A stretch of DNA of 42,340 nt, taken from the NCBI GenBank assembly GCA_013140985.1, contig JABFRU010000024.1, forward strand, positions 1 through 42,340, written 5' to 3'. The DNA comes from Chitinophagaceae bacterium (lineage in GTDB: Bacteria > Bacteroidota > Bacteroidia > Chitinophagales > Chitinophagaceae). The notes below the pieces were generated by a model. It did no database searches and was not told the DNA's origin. It saw nothing but the letters and a program-made list of their open reading frames with translations. Shown here one piece after another: positions 32,438-40,480 of the stretch; position 1 is the first letter of the stretch, and each line of letters begins with the position of its first letter. The translations under genes and the position numbers were made by a program.

Positions 32438-34000
32438 CTAATTAAAATTGGCCGTAACAGTAGTTGCCTGGTTCATAGTAACCACACAAGTACCGGTGCC
32501 GGAACACCCGCCTCCGCTCCACCCGGTAAATGTTGAACCACCAGAAGGGGTAGCTGTTAGTGTTACTATTACGCCGGGGTTATAAACAAACGAACAAGTG
32601 CTTCCGCAATTTAAACCGTTAGGCGTGCCGCCCGGAAGGGCAATTGCACTGACAGTTCCTGAACCGGTTCCGGTTTTATTAACAGAAAGCAGGTACCCAA
32701 ATCTTGCACTTACATTTTTATTTCCGTTAATTGAAAAACTACAAGCACCACTACCACTACAATCGCCGCCCCAATCTCCAAAACTTGCACCCGACTCGGG
32801 AACAGGTGTCAGGGTCACTGATGTACCTGCATCAAATATATCACTACAGGCAGGTTGACAAAGTATTCCGGAAGGTGAACTTATCACAGTTCCCGGTCCT
32901 GTTCTGCTGGCTGTTACTGTATATTGCGATTTGCTAAATGTTGCCGCCACATTTTTTAATGCATCCATTGTTACTACACAACTGCCTGTTCCGCTGCAAG
33001 CGCCGCTCCATCCGGCGAAACTGCTGTTGGCATCCGTTGTGGCAATTAAGGTAACAGATGTACCGGCATCATACATACTATTACAAGCAGCGCCGCAACT
33101 GATACCTGACGGACTGCTGCTGATAGTTCCATCACCAGTACCATTCTTTGATGTAGCTAATAAATATTGTTGCCGTGTAAAAAAGGCAGTTACATTTTTT
33201 GCGTCATCCATTGTTACATTACATGCACCGGTACCGCTGCAAGCTCCTGCCCATCCAACAAATGTTGAGTTGGCGTCAGGGGCTGCAGTTAGCGCAACTA
33301 TCTGGCCGTTGGAGTAAGTTGAATTGCAGGTTCCGCCACAATTAATGCCTGCTGGAGTACTGGTTACAGTACCCGAACCCGACCCCGATTTAATTACAGA
33401 TAAGGGGTTTGTGAAAGTTGCAGTTACATTCCTCGCTGCATTCATGGTTACAACACAAGTGCCTGTGCCGCTGCAGGTGCCCCCACCCCAACCTAAAAAA
33501 GTACCTCCTGGTGCTGCAGTTGCGGTCAGCGTCACCACCGTTCCGCTTGAATAAGATTCTGCACAATCAAGACCACAATAAACCCCGGAGGCATCACTCG
33601 TTACAGTACCACTTCCGGTCCTGAAAACAGTTAATGAATGATAAACAGGGGCAGAGGGAGTAAAAACCTCCCACGAAGTCGTGCCATTCCACCGCAACAT
33701 TTGACCGAAACTGCTGCCAACGATAAGATCTTCCAGTTTTTGTAAAGGCATTTTTTTCCATGAACCCGATCTATAGGTAAAAAGAGAAATTGAGTCTGTA
33801 TCAAAAACTATTAATCCATTCACAGGAGTTATAGCCAGACGCTGAGAAGCAGTCATCCGTGGAACCAGCAAACCCTGGCTTGTAGAACTCAGGTCAAGAA
33901 GAGCACTGTTGTTTGGCGTAGTAGTGCCGATTCCAACATTCTGACCTTTGCTATTATTAACTGTTACTACAAATAGCAGGAAAAAGAGGATACTTTTCAT
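32438..34000 (-). CDS. Secreted protein with five divergent InlB B-repeat-like modules
   Basis: 520 residues. A signal peptide (about 1-19) precedes a segment typical of Bacteroidota phage-tail-like and cell-surface proteins ('NVGIGTTTPN', 'GLLVPRMTASQR', 'GLIVFDTD'). Then follow five repeats of about 75 residues of the form 'G.GTV.S...G..C...C...Y..G..V.LTA', 'F.GW.G.CSGTG.C.VTM', 'NVTA.F'. Each has two Cys pairs. This matches the divergent InlB B-repeat (Flg_new_2-like) type found in surface adhesins. No C-terminal sorting domain follows the last repeat. Secreted or loosely bound surface protein; ligand unknown. Confidence 0.85.
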   Translation of the reverse strand: MKSILFFLLFVVTVNNSKGQNVGIGTTTPNNSALLDLSSTSQGLLVPRMTASQRLAITPVNGLIVFDTDSISLFTYRSGSWKKMPLQKLEDLIVGSSFGQMLRWNGTTSWEVFTPSAPVYHSLTVFRTGSGTVTSDASGVYCGLDCAESYSSGTVVTLTATAAPGGTFLGWGGGTCSGTGTCVVTMNAARNVTATFTNPLSVIKSGSGSGTVTSTPAGINCGGTCNSTYSNGQIVALTAAPDANSTFVGWAGACSGTGACNVTMDDAKNVTAFFTRQQYLLATSKNGTGDGTISSSPSGISCGAACNSMYDAGTSVTLIATTDANSSFAGWSGACSGTGSCVVTMDALKNVAATFSKSQYTVTASRTGPGTVISSPSGILCQPACSDIFDAGTSVTLTPVPESGASFGDWGGDCSGSGACSFSINGNKNVSARFGYLLSVNKTGTGSGTVSAIALPGGTPNGLNCGSTCSFVYNPGVIVTLTATPSGGSTFTGWSGGGCSGTGTCVVTMNQATTVTANFN

Positions 34001-34049
34001 TTGAAAAGTTTACTCTAAATGTAATGCTATTTTTTTTGTCTATACATAT

Positions 34050-34442
34050 TTATTCCACCTTGTTAAGGAATAAAGGCAATCCTGATTTCCAATCGCCGTC
34101 AATATATAATTCAAATGAATAACGGCCTGCTTTTTCAAATTGAAGCTGGTTAAAATTGATAACAATATTAATAGAAGAAAATTGACCATTAGGAACATTG
34201 CCTATCTTGATATTACCTTCGATCGGCTGAATGGTCTCCTTGCCATTAACATCAATCAATCTTAATTTAAAGCTATGATCCCCCCCTTCCTTTATGGCAA
34301 AGCGCAGCCTGCATGCAACAGAACAAGCAGGATGTATAATGGGGAACTGTTTGCCATTGATACTATCAAACGTCCCAACTATGGTGAGTTTTGAATTATT
34401 GTCCTGTGCAAAGTCGGCGAGAGTAAATATCTCTATTTCCAT
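34050..34442 (-). CDS. DUF6941 family protein
   Basis: 130 residues, cytoplasmic (no signal peptide). The start 'EIEIFTLADFAQDNNSKLTIVGTFD' matches the DUF6941 opening ('..CDYAQD..GKL...G.FD'), and the rest looks like a compact beta-sandwich ('CRLRFAIKEGG', 'ELYIDGDW'). The biological role of the family is unknown. It is on the same strand as the FKBP gene upstream and the repeat protein gene downstream, with spacers of 144 and 49 bp. Confidence 0.75.
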   Translation of the reverse strand: MEIEIFTLADFAQDNNSKLTIVGTFDSINGKQFPIIHPACSVACRLRFAIKEGGDHSFKLRLIDVNGKETIQPIEGNIKIGNVPNGQFSSINIVINFNQLQFEKAGRYSFELYIDGDWKSGLPLFLNKVE

Positions 34443-34586
34443 GTCAGAATTTTTTGTGATGAAGAATGTTGTTATGCCCGAATAACCATGCCTAACAAAT
34501 TATCGGTAGTTTGCCATGCTTCAATGTCATACTCACTGCATCAATGGCAGGAATGACAATGACAAATAACAACTACTGACACCTGA

Positions 34587-35276
34587 TCATAATACTGCGA
34601 GCAATTCCAATTCAAAGATCAGTGTGCTGGCCGGTGGAATGGTATTGCCCATTCCATTTTCTCCGTACGCCAGTTCTGACGGGATAAATATCCTGAATTT
34701 ACTTCCTGCTGCCATTAGTTTTAAAGCCTCTGTCCAGCCTTTTATTACCCTATCGATTTCAAATTCTTCGGGCTGACCACTTGTATAAGAACTTTCAAAC
34801 TCCCTTCCATTCAGCAATGTTCCCCTGTAATGCACTTTTACCCGGTTGCCTTCTAATGGCTTTTCGCCATAGCCTTGTTTCAGAATAATGTATTGCAGAC
34901 CGCTTTCTGTTTTTATTACATTGTCTTTTGTTGCATTCTCTTTTAAAAATTTTTCGCCGGCTTCACGGTTTGTCATTGCCTGTATTCTCGCCTGGTGTTT
35001 TACAAAGGTCGTTACAAGGCCATTTATTGCCTCTGGTTTTAGTATCGCAGTATCGGCTCCAAATGCATCATTAAGTCCCTTTGCAATAAGATCGATATCC
35101 ATGCCCGGATACTTGGTAGAAAGAGTTTGGCCGATACTATAGCCCATAGCATAACTGGCAGAGTCTTTTAATGTTTCCAGTTTTTTCTCACTTTTTGACT
35201 TGCCTTTTTCTTTTTGTCCATTGGCTGGTATAAAGATCAAAAAAAGAGCAACAAGGCAAATGAATTTTTTCGTCAT
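34587..35276 (-). CDS. FKBP-type peptidyl-prolyl isomerase, FkpA/Mip-like
   Basis: 229 residues from the ATG at 35276; a TTG at 35282 would add two residues. A signal peptide (about 1-20) is followed by a helical dimerisation segment typical of FKBP_N ('SYAMGYSIGQTLSTK', about 42-56) and a C-terminal FKBP domain ('VKVHYRGTLLNGREFESSY', 'VIKGWTEALKLM', 'IPSELAYGENGMG', 'TLIFELELL'). It is expected to fold exported proteins in the periplasm, as FkpA or Mip do. A second FKBP of the lipoprotein type is encoded at 16092-17012. Confidence 0.93.
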   Translation of the reverse strand: MTKKFICLVALFLIFIPANGQKEKGKSKSEKKLETLKDSASYAMGYSIGQTLSTKYPGMDIDLIAKGLNDAFGADTAILKPEAINGLVTTFVKHQARIQAMTNREAGEKFLKENATKDNVIKTESGLQYIILKQGYGEKPLEGNRVKVHYRGTLLNGREFESSYTSGQPEEFEIDRVIKGWTEALKLMAAGSKFRIFIPSELAYGENGMGNTIPPASTLIFELELLAVL

Positions 35277-35423
35277 ATGCAATTTTTAGCGGAATGAATA
35301 TAAAGCAAATTCCATTTATGAATATCCTTACAACAATTCCAGGCCCGTCGCTAAAAAAAATGTGTACGTAAGGATTCAGTGCTGCGCATGAGAATTTAGA
35401 TGCATTATTTTCGCAGGAAATAA

Positions 35424-35867
35424 ATGAACATGGCAAAGATTACAGCCAGCGCCACATCGGAAAGCATTCCATCGCAAAAGGAAGCAGTGGATGCTTATAT
35501 GAAAAAGTTGAAACACCCGATGAAGGAAGATGCCCAACTGATCAGGGAAATTATTTTAGATGCCGGTAATAATATTGGTGAAGAAATTGCCTGGAATGCT
35601 CCCTCTTTTTATTATACCGGCAAGATGAAACCATTTGCTCCAAAAGAGTATAAACGCTTTATTGCCGGATTGAATTTTTTTAAAAAGGATAGTCTTCGGC
35701 TTATTTTCCTGAGAGGCGCTTTGGCAAATGATAAAACCGGGATGCTGCAGGGTGATTATAAAGATGGGCGGCGGTTGGCTGTTTTCAGCAGCATAGCTGA
35801 AATAAAAGCAAAAAAGAAGGACCTGCAGAAAGTGGTGAAAACCATCGTTAATAAAATGGATAAGTGA
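35424..35867 (+). CDS. DUF1801 domain protein
   Basis: 147 residues, cytoplasmic. The DUF1801 pattern is present: 'LIREIILDAGNNIGEEIAWNAPSFYY', 'FAGLNFFKKDSLRLIFLRG', 'DGRRLAVFSS'. The family is widespread in bacteria with unknown function; the fold is like the YdhG/AhpD-related proteins used in stress responses. An ATG at 35430 is an equally possible start. The RRM gene follows closely, so cotranscription is possible. Confidence 0.82.
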   Translation: MNMAKITASATSESIPSQKEAVDAYMKKLKHPMKEDAQLIREIILDAGNNIGEEIAWNAPSFYYTGKMKPFAPKEYKRFIAGLNFFKKDSLRLIFLRGALANDKTGMLQGDYKDGRRLAVFSSIAEIKAKKKDLQKVVKTIVNKMDK

Positions 35868-35908
35868 CTTCGAAAATGAAGGCTATATTTGTGGAAACTA
35901 TAGTAGCC

Positions 35909-36208
35909 ATGAAACTTTTTGTTGCCGGACTCCCTTACGATGTAGATGATGCAGAATTAGAGGAAATATTTGAAAAATTCGGAAAGATCATTTCTGCCAA
36001 GGTATCTATTGACCGGGAAACCGGTAAGAGCCGTGGATTTGGATTTGTTGACATGGCAAATGAAACTGAGGCCAAAGAAGCCATCGAACACCTCAACGAT
36101 ATTTCCCTCGGAAAAAAACCATTGGTAGTGAAGGCTGCTGAAGATAAACCCGGCGGCGGTGGTGGTTACAAAAAACCTGGCTTTGGTAATGATCGCAGGC
36201 GGTATTGA
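35909..36208 (+). CDS. RNA-binding protein with one RRM
   Basis: 99 residues from the ATG at 35909; an in-frame GTG at 35864 and an ATG at 35876 give a non-conserved leader. RNP2 'LFVAGL' (3-8) and RNP1 'KSRGFGFV' (40-47) are both intact, and the tail is Gly-rich ('GGGGG', then 'RRRY'), the layout of bacterial cold-inducible RRM proteins. It should bind single-stranded RNA in the cytoplasm. It is close behind the DUF1801 gene (41 bp). Confidence 0.9.
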   Translation: MKLFVAGLPYDVDDAELEEIFEKFGKIISAKVSIDRETGKSRGFGFVDMANETEAKEAIEHLNDISLGKKPLVVKAAEDKPGGGGGYKKPGFGNDRRRY

Positions 36209-36238
36209 ACGGGTATAGGGACTCACTTTGAAAAATTG

Positions 36239-36322
36239 GCCCACAGAGAACCGAAGAGGATAAGAGTTACGCAGAGAATTGCCCAGTGATTCTCAATACC
36301 CCCGTGTAACTCTGTGGCCATG
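36239..36322. repeat. Word-type imperfect inverted repeat (CCACAGAGTTACACAGAG family)
   Basis: The left arm (CCACAGAGAACCGAAGAGG, then AGAGTTACGCAGAGAA) is word-complementary to the right arm (CCCCGTGTAACTCTGTGGCC). The core is TTGCCCAGTGATTCTCAATA. It fills part of the 281-bp spacer between the RRM gene and the next membrane protein gene. From 36323 to 36489 I see no gene or convincing signal beyond AT-rich sequence. Confidence 0.7.
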
Positions 36323-36489
36323 TTACAAATGCAGATTTCAAACTGAGTCATTACCGAAACGGGTCTCGAATACTGCCAAACATAAAAAAATCGTAGCTTA
36401 GGTAAGCCATTAACCTTTACAGCTATGTTTCTCCCTGTCTTCACAGCTATTCTCTGTCCTGCATTTACTCATGAAATAAACTCATTGGT

Positions 36490-37737
36490 ATGAAACCAAA
36501 CACTATTGCTATGCGATCAATCATCACTATCCGTTTTTTGCTGACAACAGTTTTTTTGGTTACTTGTTTTGCAGCTTTTGCCCAGATCAATAAGCTAAAG
36601 CCTGAGGTCTATCATAATTTTATAAAACCGGATATGAGGGTAAGTGTAAAAACAATAGACAGGGGAATGATCAGGGAAACAAATACGGCAACACTCAGCA
36701 CCTTCCAGGTGCCGGTGGACAGGAAAAAAGTTATCAATTATGAAAATGCAATAACATCAATAGATAAATCTTCTTTTGAAAAACTCAAATCCAAACTACC
36801 TCCGGCTATTGCTGCAGAAGATATAAGGATCATTCCGGAATTGCATGTAGAACCAACAGTTGGAGGGCAAACAGAAGCGGTTGCTTACCGGATATTATTT
36901 ACTTTACTGCAGCCATTACACTACGATCAGGGCCTGAAAAAATATACCGCCCAACTGGGATTTCTTTTGATGAGTGAATCCGGTAATTATGACCCTCCTG
37001 CTGTGCCGGTGGATGTTGAAATATCTCCCGGTGAATCAGTATCTGTTGACCCCAGGGCTTTAAAAATTGATCATATTAGTATCCCTTCAATGATAGTTAA
37101 CCTTGCAGCGGGTAAAGTAAAAGATTCTATCGCAGTAAAAGTGATGACAATTTCAAACCCCGAAGGATATACCACTTATCTTAAAGTAAAACCTTTGCTT
37201 GAAATATCAACTAACCGTTCTAAAATGCAGGGCTTTGGCATACAGGAAACACCGATCAATGTTAGGTTTGTTGGTTCTGATTCACCAGATTCTGTAAAAG
37301 TGGACTTCAGCGCTGAAAAAGGAACGATCACTCCCAATTCTGTTTATGTTCACTATAATAAATCTTCAACCGTTTATCTGCGTTCGGAAGGATTAGGCAA
37401 AAGCAAGATCACTGCTGCATCAAGTGTTGCTGATTCAAATGATCTGAATTTGAAGTTTGTTTTTCCCTGGCTCTTTTTACTGGCTTCTATATTGGGTGGA
37501 TTGACCGGAAGTCTTGCTAAATACTTTTCAGGGCCAAAAGAAAAAGACTCACCTGTAAAGCCCGTCATCGGCGGGGTTTTAATTGGTTTGATAGGCGCTG
37601 TTGCCTATTATGGCCTTGGTGTAAACCTGCTCGGTATTAACCTGAGTGCCGGTATGCATGAATTGGCAGTGTTTGCTATAAGTGCTTTGGCCGCTTATTT
37701 CGGCATTAGCCTGATAAAGCTTGATGGAAAGAAGTAG
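36490..37737 (+). CDS. Exported protein with a C-terminal membrane domain, unknown
   Basis: 415 residues (an ATG at 36511 gives 408). A signal peptide ends at 'FAQ', about residue 32. The next 290 residues look like beta-rich extracytoplasmic domains, including 'SVDPRALKIDHISIPSM' and 'GTITPNSVYVHYNKSSTVYL', which resembles Ig-like strands. Three or four membrane helices close the protein ('FPWLFLLASILGGLTGS', 'GGVLIGLIGAVAYYGLGV', 'AVFAISALAAYFGISL'), with glycine-rich turns. No family is recognised. It is the first of a same-strand group that includes the coiled-coil protein and the SGRPNP pair, with spacers of about 100-140 bp, so a regulon rather than a tight operon is possible. Confidence 0.65.
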   Translation: MKPNTIAMRSIITIRFLLTTVFLVTCFAAFAQINKLKPEVYHNFIKPDMRVSVKTIDRGMIRETNTATLSTFQVPVDRKKVINYENAITSIDKSSFEKLKSKLPPAIAAEDIRIIPELHVEPTVGGQTEAVAYRILFTLLQPLHYDQGLKKYTAQLGFLLMSESGNYDPPAVPVDVEISPGESVSVDPRALKIDHISIPSMIVNLAAGKVKDSIAVKVMTISNPEGYTTYLKVKPLLEISTNRSKMQGFGIQETPINVRFVGSDSPDSVKVDFSAEKGTITPNSVYVHYNKSSTVYLRSEGLGKSKITAASSVADSNDLNLKFVFPWLFLLASILGGLTGSLAKYFSGPKEKDSPVKPVIGGVLIGLIGAVAYYGLGVNLLGINLSAGMHELAVFAISALAAYFGISLIKLDGKK

Positions 37738-37873
37738 TTTGGTTTCTTGCCGGGACTTTAAGATTTACTTAAGATGAATCCTTTTACAAAGGAGTCAGCA
37801 TTACCTACATTTATTAGGACATGATCCGTTCATTTCAGCATTTAAGCTTTTACATTTTAAAAAACCATTGCAT

Positions 37874-38428
37874 ATGAAAAAGATATTTACGATCGGTGCT
37901 TTTGTTGTGGTAGCTACCGTTACAACAATTATCCTGACAGCAGGTATTTCCAATGACAGGTATAACGGTGGTGGTAAGGACCTGGTCCAGGAATTATATG
38001 AACAGGCAGTAAAACAAAATGATGCACTTGAAACTATTGAAGACGATATTGATAAGTTTTATAAAAAGAGGCAGGAAGCACTTGAAAAATATAATGCCTA
38101 TCATTCTTATCATAGCCGCTATTACCAGGATGCCAAATCAACTGCAGCTGGTATAACCGATATGGCTGCCAAACAAAGAGCTAACGATATCATCACTCAA
38201 AGCGAAACAAGATACAATGCCCGGATCGCTAACTGGCAATCTGCCATCGCAACACTTACTGCAAGCGAAAAAGAATTGAACGGCCTGCACTCATTACTAA
38301 AAATAATGATCAGTGAAGCGATGATAGACAAATCCCAAAGCTCCGGATTACCTGATAACGCCAAAGCAAAAGAAGTAAATGGTGATGTTCAAAAAATAAT
38401 TGAAAAAATAAAGGCGATAACAAAATAA
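37874..38428 (+). CDS. Membrane-anchored coiled-coil protein, unknown
   Basis: 184 residues from the ATG at 37874; a TTG at 37868 would add two residues. An N-terminal membrane helix or uncleaved signal (about 4-24) precedes a long helical, Lys/Glu/Asp-rich region with heptad-like spacing ('LYEQAVKQNDALETIEDDI', then 'FYKKRQEALEKYN'). A Tyr/His-rich short stretch ('YNAYHSYHSRYYQD') is unusual. Probably a periplasmic coiled coil tethered to the membrane. No family recognised. It lies between the exported protein and the SGRPNP pair on the same strand. Confidence 0.65.
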   Translation: MKKIFTIGAFVVVATVTTIILTAGISNDRYNGGGKDLVQELYEQAVKQNDALETIEDDIDKFYKKRQEALEKYNAYHSYHSRYYQDAKSTAAGITDMAAKQRANDIITQSETRYNARIANWQSAIATLTASEKELNGLHSLLKIMISEAMIDKSQSSGLPDNAKAKEVNGDVQKIIEKIKAITK

Positions 38429-38533
38429 AAATGAAAACGAAATTTTTGCTGTAACTCCTACCACTTACAGGTATTGGAAGATAATATCGGCTTCTCTACC
38501 TTCGGTTGATCAATTCATTTTAAATTTCATTCT

Positions 38534-39475
38534 ATGCCATTCAAACTAATTGTTGATGTCTTCAGTGGCCGGCCAAATCCGGAAATAGAATTGGATAGCG
38601 CTGCTGCCAGCAAATTACTCAAACGCCTTCCGTTGGCTTCATTAAAAAAAGCTGATGAAAGAACGACCAACCCCTTCCCTTCTGTATTAGGTTACCGGGG
38701 CCTTATTCTTAAACAAACTGGCCGCATCAACAAGAACCTGCCGATGCGTATCCATTATGCACATGATACGATCTATGTCAATGATAAAGCAGCAAAGGCA
38801 GAAGGTGGATTAGAATCTTTTGTGTTTGACAATTTTCGTTCTCTCAAAGGCATCAAAGACATTCCGGATTTTCGCAAGGACTTTGAACGCATGATGAAAC
38901 AGTATTTCGACAAGCGGGAGCTTTATATTGACAATTACCGCAAATGGATTCCTGAGATATTGGATGATTATCATTTCCCCGTGAGGCCTGTCTGCCCGTG
39001 TGCCCCTGCCGCCGATCTTGCTGCCTGGAATACCGATCCGGGTATAACAAGCAGTAACAACTGTTATAATTATGGTACCAACTACCGAAGTGATACTTAT
39101 GGACAGCCGGGGCAGGCTGCGGGACAAAAATGGAATGATCTTTCTGCCTGTAATGTTCCGGCCAATAATATCAGTGCTAAAATGGGGGCAATCGCAGACG
39201 GTTTGGTAGATAAACCTAACCAGGATAATAAATGTATCACACCGGGGCATGTGGTTGCATTGGTAAATAAACCTAATTCCGATTATCACTGGTATCGCAA
39301 AGGCAGTAATGGCAAATGGAGCCATAAGATGGGCGGCACACCTGCTACTATTTTAGATAATTCAGGTAATCCTATTACTGATCCCCGCACCTGCGACAGG
39401 GGTGCTTATGTAAATTTCTGTACGTTCATGCAGGTAAGACATGGACATTTTAAGGTAGAAGGTCTTTTTGATTAA
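38534..39475 (+). CDS. SGRPNP-domain protein with a Cys/His peptidase-like C-terminal domain
   Basis: 313 residues, no signal peptide. N-terminal domain (about 1-105): 'VDVFSGRPNPEIEL' (7-20), 'SVLGYRG' (50-56) and 'YAHDTIYVND'. A helical linker (about 106-150) and Cys pair 'CPC' (153-155) lead to a C-terminal domain with 'NNCYNYGTNY' (Cys177), 'YGQPGQAAG' (189-197), 'CITPGHVVALV' (His239), 'DYHWYRKG' (His252) and 'GKWSHKMGGTPA' (His264). This resembles NlpC/P60- or papain-like hydrolases with Cys and His as catalytic candidates, but no known family is certain. The downstream gene overlaps by 1 bp and has a relative of the N-terminal domain. Whether it is a secreted effector or an intracellular protease cannot be read. 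Confidence 0.75.
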   Translation: MPFKLIVDVFSGRPNPEIELDSAAASKLLKRLPLASLKKADERTTNPFPSVLGYRGLILKQTGRINKNLPMRIHYAHDTIYVNDKAAKAEGGLESFVFDNFRSLKGIKDIPDFRKDFERMMKQYFDKRELYIDNYRKWIPEILDDYHFPVRPVCPCAPAADLAAWNTDPGITSSNNCYNYGTNYRSDTYGQPGQAAGQKWNDLSACNVPANNISAKMGAIADGLVDKPNQDNKCITPGHVVALVNKPNSDYHWYRKGSNGKWSHKMGGTPATILDNSGNPITDPRTCDRGAYVNFCTFMQVRHGHFKVEGLFD

Positions 39476-39807
39476 TGATAAAACGGAAAATACGTAGCCG
39501 AACCGTCCGGGCTTTCCTGTATTCCGGAAGGCCTGACCCGCAATGGAGGCTAAGCAATGAACAAATGAAAAGCTGGAAACAGCAATGGGAAGCAGCACCA
39601 CTTTCTGATGAAGAAGTAAAACGTCCATCTATATTGGGGTACACGGGTTGTTTTTTGCAAAACGAAGAACACAGCTATTGGATCATTTATAATGGCTGTG
39701 TTTCTTTTTATGATAGCAAAACAGTGATCAGTAAGAGAGATGATAACCGGCAAATGGAATTGTGGCTATTAAATACCGGCCCGGATGAAGTAAGCAAGCT
39801 GTTTTGA
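39475..39807 (+). CDS. Free-standing SGRP[ND]P-domain protein
   Basis: 110 residues, cytoplasmic, no signal peptide. 'AFLYSGRPDPQWRL' (13-26), 'PSILGYTGCFL' (51-61) and 'IIYNGCVSFYDSK' (70-82) follow the N-terminal domain of the 313-residue protein ('DVFSGRPNPEIEL', 'PSVLGYRGLIL', 'IHYAHDTIYVND') in the same order and spacing. Its ATG overlaps the stop codon of that gene (TAATG), so the two are translationally coupled and very likely act together. A binding or immunity role toward the neighbour is plausible but only inferred; the domain's function is unknown to me. Confidence 0.72.
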   Translation: MIKRKIRSRTVRAFLYSGRPDPQWRLSNEQMKSWKQQWEAAPLSDEEVKRPSILGYTGCFLQNEEHSYWIIYNGCVSFYDSKTVISKRDDNRQMELWLLNTGPDEVSKLF

Positions 39808-39818
39808 GTTAGTATTAT

Positions 39819-40412
39819 CTACAACCATATCTCCGGTGGACATGATGATCTAACTGCTTGTTGCCTTTCTTTTGGTGCAAAAAGAAAGACATTGCGCACC
39901 TGGTTCTCATTTACAATAAAGAATATGCCTTTGTCTTTATAAATGACATGGGTGTTATTCATCTCATCAATCTTCTTTTCAAAATTGTCCCCAAACATTC
40001 TTTTTACTGCCAGTGAATCATCAAAAAAACGGAGATCGTTATTGATAGTGATCTTCTTCGCAATGGTTTCGCCCGACTGGTAACTGCTTTGATTAAAGAT
40101 CACTGCTGAATCATTACGGGTATAGATTTTCCAGATGGCATAAGGATTGGCGGCATTATCGAAAATATAGACATGGTCAAACGGAATCGTAAAGACCAGT
40201 GTTGTTGTCACATCGTAGCGGAAACCCTGCCAGGCTTTTTTTTCTGCTTCGTATGTGATGATCTCCGTCGGCTTGCCGATAATTGAAAGAATATCTTTTA
40301 CAGGCATACCGAGTTGCACTTTATCAATACCTTTTCCGGGAGTTACATTGTACTGGGCTTTTGCAATGCTGCAAAAAAACAGGGGGACAAGCAAAGCAGT
40401 GATTATTCTCAT
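39819..40412 (-). CDS. Secreted protein, unknown
   Basis: 197 residues with a signal peptide (about 1-19, ending 'KAQ'). The mature N-terminus 'VTPGKGIDKVQLGMPVKDILSIIGKP' recalls the beta-alpha opening of SmpA/OmlA-like domains ('..G....V..LLG.P'), followed by strands and an acidic region. This is only a pattern resemblance. No neighbour gives a hint; the gene is convergent with the SGRP[ND]P gene and only 11 bp from its stop. Confidence 0.65.
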   Translation of the reverse strand: MRIITALLVPLFFCSIAKAQYNVTPGKGIDKVQLGMPVKDILSIIGKPTEIITYEAEKKAWQGFRYDVTTTLVFTIPFDHVYIFDNAANPYAIWKIYTRNDSAVIFNQSSYQSGETIAKKITINNDLRFFDDSLAVKRMFGDNFEKKIDEMNNTHVIYKDKGIFFIVNENQVRNVFLFAPKERQQAVRSSCPPEIWL

Positions 40413-40480
40413 GGCTTACCAGATGAAGAGAAGCAGATCATTGCACAAAGGTTATGACATTTTTTTCCTGCTATAGCTGA

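Noticed and set aside
35864-35908. An upstream GTG start for the RRM protein
   Set aside because: Adds 15 residues unlike any RRM protein; the ATG at 35909 gives the family's usual N-terminus.
38810-39325. A long minus-strand open frame inside the SGRPNP protein gene
   Set aside because: It is Ile- and Arg-rich with no recognisable protein pattern, and it lies antisense to a frame with clear motifs. It is a shadow.
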